A DNA stretch of 64,000 nt from contig NC_058141.1 in NCBI RefSeq assembly GCF_011075055.1, positions 17,431,639 through 17,495,638 of the forward strand, given 5' to 3'. Origin of the DNA: Mangifera indica. Lineage: Eukaryota > Streptophyta > Magnoliopsida > Sapindales > Anacardiaceae. The translations under genes were made by a program, and so were the position numbers. This document shows positions 48,826 to 64,000 of this stretch, piece after piece (the stretch's first letter is position 1; each line of letters begins with the position of its first letter). The notes below the pieces were generated by a model. That model saw only the letters and a list, made by a program, of their open reading frames with translations. It was not told the origin of the DNA and ran no database searches.

Positions 48826-50903
48826 GTAACATATTTTGAATCTCATTATTTATTTACTTATTATCTATTTCTAATAAGTCATGTATGAATTATGTATACT
48901 AAATTTATTGTTCTCGATTGAATTTGTTTTAATTCGTCATATTCTATATCAACAGTTTATCATAATCACAGATTAAGAAATCGATTGATATATAATTTAA
49001 GAATGTCTCTCTTCATATAAATTAAGTAATAATCAACAATCAACAACCACTTATTAAATGAGGCCATACTTAATTCGCTAGATAGATGATAGAGGTTCCT
49101 CCGAAATTAAGGAGCAAGCAACTCCACTTCGTAGAAACTAAAAGCGTTTCAAGTTCATAGCATGCAGTCGTTCGTTGGGTATTTAACAAAGTCAAATTAT
49201 CAGCCATCTTAATTGACTTTAATATATATTTTGATAAGTCGCCAAATTAACCATGTTCCGATTAAGTAAATGTTTATCTCTTCGGTTCTATAATAGTTAT
49301 TGTTTCTGATTATGTCGCCAAAGGCAAACTTATAACCAGACTTTGCAGTTTGCAGGCTCATGATTCTTTAAACATTTTAATCTGGCACCTTTCCCATATT
49401 CCAAAAATTAGCTAAACGTGCTCCATGGTATATTTCTGGGTATGGATTAGATACTGTTGGAACAGAAACTAGGATGGTACAATCCCTATATCGACTTTTA
49501 TTAGCTACCCTTTTGGCAGAAGTTTGACCTTGAACAAACTTCATAACTTTGTGCCAACTAGTCAGAAAATGGTAAGTTAATTTGTAGACGACATATGTAT
49601 GTTAGGCTTAAATACATAATACACAGGTTCATGATTTTGCATGATCCTCATAAGGAATTTTATTTGCACCTAATATAATATATGTGGTTGTCTCGCTTGC
49701 TGCTATTAGACATGGAATTTGCATGTACTTTCAATTATGATGATGATTTTGTTCGAATGTAAGCGTTGGTGCTCGGTATGCCATGCAAATCAAGCTCACC
49801 CATATGTACAACAAAATTTGCATGTTTATGGGTCCTTCCAATCAAGAGACTAGCTGATTTATGGCAACTTTTCATTGCCACTTACCTAACAATATAATTG
49901 TATGTCCCAGTGTGGCTGAAGATCAGACATGCCAACTCTGCAGCCCACTTCTCGCTTTCAGTGCTTCATTAATTACTAAAGATTGCCCCTTTGTCGAAAC
50001 CTGAAGACCATCCATCGGAATGTGAATCACCATAAGAGTGAATTACATTTTCCCACCCAAGGTATCATCCAAAAACACTTTCGATTATGATTATGAGTTA
50101 TTCTCTCCAAGTTTGTTGTTGACCATGTCATAGTTACAATGCATTGTATAATACGATATAATATGTATTATAAAATATATATTTAAAATTAATATAATAT
50201 GGTATTTATTTCATACAGTACAATACGAATCATGTGTAATACATATGAAACCATAAATAACAAAAAAAAAAGTTTAATTATTGGATTTAATCTGTGACCC
50301 GATCAGTCCATTGATCAACCAACCGGATAACATGGTACAATAATATGGCCCAATTTGAAGGTTCCCAGAAGGTCCATGTAAAGAATTTTTAATTGGGCTA
50401 GTCTAGTAAAATGCCCATTAGCCCATGACATTGTGAGGCTGTCGGTTGAGACTTGAAAAAAGTCCTAACTGTTATAAATATAATGAAATAAATGGTAAAG
50501 TGATCGACTTGCCAAATAAAGATTATGGTTCTATTAAGCTAAAGCCACAGTAGAAGGAAGAAAGAAGCAAGTAGATGCAGGAAGAAAGCAAAGAATTATA
50601 TATATTTCATAAGGAGAGAGGAGGGGGTATTTATAGAAAATTTGCCGCCGCTCCAGCCAATAAAAATGGTTTCTTTCAAGCTAAGTTTCTAAAGCATTTA
50701 ATGCCTTCCCATCTCTTTTGGCCAAAGTAAAAAAGGTGGAAAAATCCACCATGCAAAACACTAGCAATATTAAACCATAAAAACAGGGACAAATTAGTAA
50801 TTCTGGAAAGTTCTCTCCTTCATTCTTTTAAGTCCTGCTACATGATATTCGATAAAATTATATCTTCACTCGAGTTCTAAACAGTTGGTGCAGTGAGGTT
50901 TTG
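48826..50903. other. Intergenic region upstream of the helicase gene
   Basis: No gene supported. About 50140-50240 is AT-rich with repeated ATACGATA and TATAATAT words, and has the style of a degraded element. The last 300 bp should contain the promoter and leader of the helicase gene. An AT-rich TATATATA stretch at about 50597-50605 is a possible but unproven TATA box. Confidence 0.35.
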
Positions 50904-59905
<9,002 letters not shown>

Positions 59906-60266
59906 TAGTATGAATAGTAATGTTTTGAGAACCGTATGACAATATTAATTATATGACTGGGAGAAGAACTTGTTTTATTCCGTGTACCATTTCTTATAGT
60001 TGGGAGATCCTACTGGCCTTTTCATTTGTAGGATCTGTCCTTCAGTTTGTTTTCTGGGATATAATTGGAGTTTAATTGTTTTTCATTATTTGGTTATGAC
60101 TCTGCTCATTTGTGGTTCAATGATCTATTTACCTTTAGTGGAAATAGCTTGATGCTGATTAGATGATGAAATCTAGACATACAGCTGTAAAATATGTTTA
60201 TATAAAGAATAAATTGGACATGCTTAAGTTTAATTGTTTTGATTTGAAGAGAGAAGGGCAAGTCTT

Positions 60267-61832
60267 TCACATTTCATGAAAAGGAGATTCGACCCAACTA
60301 CATGCCTCTTGCTTGCGGAAACGTTTCTCGTTCAGTATTTTTCTCAACGTAACAACAGTACTCCGTGCGCCCTTTTCACCATGAATCTTGGTCAGCGTCG
60401 AAAACAGGGCAGGGTGGTCTTTTTTCAGTCGGGAAATTGCCTCTGCAGCCAACTCTCCGAGCTTTGTATTTGAATGATGGCCACAGCCTCCAAGCAATGC
60501 ACCCCAAATCACCACGTCACCCTCAAATGGCATTTCTTTTATCAACTTCTCTGCTTTGTCCAGTTGACCGGCTCTGCCACAGAGGTCAACCATACAAGCA
60601 TAATGCTTTACCTCAGCATTGATTCCATACTTTGTCTCCGTAGAATCAAAGTGTTTTTCACCTTCTTCAACCAACCCTCCATGTCCACATGCAGATAGCA
60701 CATTAACAAATGTAACTTCATCTGGCTTAACACCCATTTTTATCATTCTCTCAAACTCCTCCAATGCTCTTTTTCCAAGCCCATGCCTACAATAACCTCC
60801 TATCATTGAATTCCATGATGCCAAATTCTTTCTCTGCACCGACTCAAAAACAGAGAATGCTGCGTCTATGTCCCCACATTTTGCGTACATATTAACTAGT
60901 GATGTTGACAAAACCACATCCTTTGGGATGCCAAACTTCATAATGCTTGAATGAACTTGCTGTCCCACAAGAAGACAACAACATCCTGCACAAGCATCCA
61001 ACACACTTGAATACGTAAATTTATTAGGCATTGTATCCGATCTCATCATCAAGACAAACATCTTCAATGCGTCAACAAATCTTTCACTTTGCACATACCT
61101 ATTAATCTTCACAGTCCATGAAATGACATTCTTTTCAGTAATCTTATTGAATATAGACCGGGCTTTATTAATTCTCTTATTCCTAATGTACCCATTAACC
61201 AAAGTAGTCCAAGAAACAACATCCTTATCTGGCATAGTGTCGAAAGTTTTCTGAGCCTCGTGCATTCGCCCTAACTCCATGTATCCCGAAACCAACGCAT
61301 TCCATGAAGAAACATCTTTATTGAAAATTTCATTAAAAACTTTGCCTAATCCCACGCCGTCACCCGCATCTGCATAAGCTTTCATCAATGCCGACCCAAC
61401 AAACACGCTGGCATTAAGCGCCAAACAAATAGTACGCGCATGAATTTGAGACACCAAAAGCTTTAGCTCCGTGTTCAAGGCCGCGCTAAAAATCATAGAT
61501 AATGTATACTCGTTGGGCTTCAAGCCAACCCTTTCCATTTCTAAGAAAAGTTGACAAACTTTTTCCGGGTTTTTAGCCTGGTTTAAGCCTGGCAAAATGG
61601 TATTATATGAAACAATGTCTTTTAGCGGCATTTTATCGAATAGCTTTTGGGCTTTAATAATTTGGCTGTTTTGTCGGCATTTAGTGATGGTTTTGTTCCA
61701 TGAAACAACGCTTTGCAATGCGGTGGTCTGACCAATTAGTCCATTAGTATTGACTTGGTAATTGGATTTGAGATTGGCGGTTGATGTGTTGTAGTAGAAA
61801 AATGATGGATGGCGTGGATTGAACCAAAGCAT
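60267..61832 (-). CDS. PLS-class pentatricopeptide repeat (PPR) protein
   Basis: A single-exon gene of 521 codons. From about residue 40 the protein is a chain of PPR motifs of P, L and S lengths, with typical words: VSWNKTITKCRQN, DIVSYNTILPG, DVSSWNALVSGYMELGRMHEA, DVVSWTTLVNGYIRN, NKFTYSSVLDACAG, LVNMYAKCGDIDAAFSVFE, LASWNSMIGGYCRHG, DEVTFVNVLSACGHGG, KHYACMVDLCGRAGQLDKAE. An E-type segment follows (VIWGALLGGC) and the protein stops soon after ACSWVE, so there is no DYW domain. PLS-class proteins are RNA-binding factors of plastids or mitochondria, mostly for C-to-U editing. The N-terminus (Phe, Tyr, Ser, Asn-rich) could be a transit peptide. The start at 61832 is only 92 bp from the stop of the LACS gene upstream on the same strand. 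Confidence 0.92.
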   Translation of the reverse strand: MLWFNPRHPSFFYYNTSTANLKSNYQVNTNGLIGQTTALQSVVSWNKTITKCRQNSQIIKAQKLFDKMPLKDIVSYNTILPGLNQAKNPEKVCQLFLEMERVGLKPNEYTLSMIFSAALNTELKLLVSQIHARTICLALNASVFVGSALMKAYADAGDGVGLGKVFNEIFNKDVSSWNALVSGYMELGRMHEAQKTFDTMPDKDVVSWTTLVNGYIRNKRINKARSIFNKITEKNVISWTVKINRYVQSERFVDALKMFVLMMRSDTMPNKFTYSSVLDACAGCCCLLVGQQVHSSIMKFGIPKDVVLSTSLVNMYAKCGDIDAAFSVFESVQRKNLASWNSMIGGYCRHGLGKRALEEFERMIKMGVKPDEVTFVNVLSACGHGGLVEEGEKHFDSTETKYGINAEVKHYACMVDLCGRAGQLDKAEKLIKEMPFEGDVVIWGALLGGCGHHSNTKLGELAAEAISRLKKDHPALFSTLTKIHGEKGARSTVVTLRKILNEKRFRKQEACSWVESPFHEM

Positions 61833-61924
61833 ATAACCATTCTTTTCCTCTTTTAAACTAAAAGCTCTTATTTAAGAAATATGGAAACCAACCTGCACAG
61901 CACTATCTCGACTGGACTCGGACA

Positions 61925-63263
61925 TCAACGTCTTCCAGCAGCCAGTTTCCCATAGAGCTCATCGATTTCCACCTGCAAAATGTTATAGCTAATCTGTCAA
62001 CTCTATATTCATTCTTTAAGAATATGAAAAGTTGAGCCAATATTCAACCTGAAAATTTTGGCGCAATTTGTTTCTTCTTTTCTTCAATGTGGCAGTCACC
62101 AAATCCCTTTCCATGTCAAAGGGGCGATGATCCAGAATGACTCCTTTTATGTATTCAAAGCCCCTCAGCTGGAAATTTACCAAAAAAATGAGAAAAGAGC
62201 AACGACATAAAACCTCTTAGCCAGACTGAAGAATGGCCGATATGTTTAGAAAGACCCAAAACATTACCTTCTTTTTATCGGCTACACAGTGTAGCTCTGA
62301 GAGGACATAATCGTGTAGCTGATCAAGGGAACAAAGTTGCGAGAATGAACCCGTATGCCCCTTTGAGTATGCCCATTTTTTGGTGCTTTCTTCATGTGGC
62401 ACAACTACTGCTACTAACATGGACTTGAAGCTGTCCCCGTGGACCCAAATCTTACAGAAAAATGTGAAGAAAAACATGATTGAACTACCAAGAGAAAAGT
62501 AATAGCCAGGATACAGTATTTTAAACTAATAGGAAGCACTGATTACATTTTCAACAATAGGAGCTATGCTGTAAACATTCTCCAGATATTCAAGGGCCAC
62601 ATACTCTCCTTGGGATAGGTTTATAAGATTCTTTTTCCTGTCAATAATCTTAACAACTCCATTAGGATGTATCTGACCTATGTCCCCTGAGAATACCAGA
62701 CAAAAAAATTGCGATAGAATAAAACCAACTGTGAGGAATTCTGTTTAACGAGAAATGTAAGTGATCAACCTGTATGAAACCACCCATCTTTAATAGCTTC
62801 TCTAGTTAGTTCAGCATTTTTGTAATAACCGGTAAAAAGAGTCTTGCCTCTCACGCATATCTCACCAGTAGGAGGATCAGCTAGAGGATGGTAGCCCATA
62901 TCTGGGACTCCCTCCAGGCGTAGCTCATTGTATACGGCCACTGTACCGGCAGCACCAACCATGCACATCTCATCTGGGTATCCAAGAGTAACTGGCCCAC
63001 AAGTTTCCGTCAATCCTGGAGAAGCCACAATGCATATTAGGTGTGAAAGAAAATTTTAAATGGGATCAACCCTCACACTATAAAGAACTTTATGTCCTAG
63101 ATGGCTCGTGGTTAAATTCTTGCCGCTACAGGTAGAGATCTTTACCATAGCCTTGGACTAGAAAGGCACAGCAAGTAACCCGTAAGAATTCTTCCACTTC
63201 AGTGCTCAAAGGTGCCCCGCCGCATACTACCAATCGAAGGCGACCACCTAACCTTGCTTTAAC
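61925..63263 (-). CDS. LACS1: Long-chain acyl-CoA synthetase (LACS1-like), 3' part
   Basis: Six exons on the minus strand: 63263-63146, 63015-62770, 62686-62547, 62450-62268, 62168-62049 and 61972-61925, with matching phases. They encode the C-terminal part of an AMP-forming acyl-CoA synthetase: [26 protein letters not shown] (the P-loop-linked motif), [81 protein letters not shown] and a terminal KLAAGRR. The enzyme activates fatty acids to acyl-CoA at the ER; wording is closest to what I recall of LACS1 (cuticular wax and cutin precursors). Upstream exons are not visible. From 63321 the DNA is a copy of 36277-36963, so the gene either continues past the window or is truncated here. Confidence 0.87.
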
Positions 63264-63320
63264 CTGGTAAAATAAATCATTTAGACAAATGCAATTTTCA
63301 AGTAATCAGGCAAGTCACTC

Positions 63321-64000
63321 TGATTGTTGAATCTGCAACTAACCACTCCGATTGTTGTATGTATAGATCACTAATCTTCAGTAGATTTCTGCTTATGTTT
63401 ACCTTTTGTATAATTGCCTCTAATTCTAACAGAAATTTTGTTTGTACGAAGAATTAATTTGTAGTGTTATAATGTGGGTGAACTGATCATATGATTTGCT
63501 TATTCAGGGCGCTTGATGGGTCTTCCTGCATTTTGTTTGTATTCCCTTCTTCCTGTAAAATTCTTTTGCATTTGATTACAGGATTTTTGTGAGCATCACA
63601 TTTAGTATCTTTAATGAAGTAAATTTCCTCACCACGCTATCGTGAGGGCATGATACAGAGCTAAACATTACAGAAGTTAATGGAAGTCTGTCTGGGGTTC
63701 TAGTTATAGCTTAATCAAACCGATAAAGTGGTCCAAAACAAAATCAGGAAAGTAGAATCAGGTTTTGGGCTATGGTCCATGGACCCTCTTGGCGCAATTT
63801 GATATTGGAAACTAGTCCAGGCGGTCAACATGCGGCAAAAGTTCAAAGCCACATGGCAACAATGATTTAGGATTCAACTCATAAAATCTAAATTGTCTGA
63901 GAACTTCCTTTCTGAAGCTCAGCAAATGTTTAGATTCCTGGGATCCACTGCGGACTTTCACCAGGTTAACGGACGGCTCCTTTTTCGACAAAGAAAAATA
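63321..64000. repeat. Dispersed duplication, copy 2 (upstream of visible LACS exons)
   Basis: Matches 36277-36963 in direct orientation over its whole length, and runs off the right edge. It begins about 57 bp upstream of the acceptor-side end of the LACS exon at 63263, so it lies in a LACS intron or replaces upstream exons. No LACS coding sequence is visible inside it. Confidence 0.85.

Overview
The window is nuclear DNA from a flowering plant, most likely a eudicot. It is AT-rich, its genes have GT-AG introns, intergenic spaces run to several kilobases, and its gene families are plant-specific: WRKY, FCA, UPBEAT1-type bHLH, PLS-class PPR, land-plant GPAT and LACS. I cannot name the species. 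Splice models were built by hand from reading frame and GT-AG sites. Exon lengths were checked for phase, but no alignment or transcript data were available.

Layout. 0-7.4 kb: a cluster of three pectin methylesterase genes on the minus strand. The outer two (874-2443 and 5457-6991) give uninterrupted five-exon, 335-residue models. The middle one (3495-4616) is a pseudogene. 7.4-16 kb: mostly intergenic, with a small UPBEAT1-like bHLH gene at 10.75 kb. 16.2-17.4 kb: a WRKY23-like group IIc gene with an apparent one-base frameshift near its 3' end. 19.3-26.1 kb: the flowering-time RNA-binding gene FCA on the minus strand, also with a one-base homopolymer frameshift. 28.7-31.6 kb: a zinc-knuckle protein with an SR-rich stretch. 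34.4-36.2 kb: a small membrane-anchored protein of unknown function.

39.7-48.2 kb is a tandem duplication of about 4.1 kb. Each unit carries a GPAT2/3-like acyltransferase gene and the same inverted-repeat transposon. The upstream gene copy is truncated at the junction. Both copies share a nonsense codon in a conserved motif. The junction carries a filler of about 37 bp that matches intron 1 of the helicase gene 13 kb away.

50.9-59.9 kb: a complete DEAH-box splicing helicase gene (PRP43/DHX15 type). Its first intron carries a full-length antisense Ty1/copia retrotransposon with same-length, apparently identical LTRs, a 5-bp target duplication and an uninterrupted 1334-codon gag-pol frame. 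60.3-61.8 kb: an intronless PPR gene. 61.9-63.3 kb: the 3' part of a long-chain acyl-CoA synthetase gene. The segment upstream of its last visible exon (63.3 kb to the window end) duplicates sequence lying just 3' of the membrane-protein gene at 36.3 kb.

The genes are ordinary, independently transcribed plant genes and do not form one pathway. GPAT and LACS both belong to acyl-lipid metabolism and the PMEs to cell-wall pectin, but nothing shows linked regulation. The most interesting content is structural: the duplication junction with filler DNA, the young retrotransposon 13 bp from a splice donor, the shared nonsense codon in the GPAT copies, and repeated MITEs. I found no clear sign of an unknown multi-gene system.
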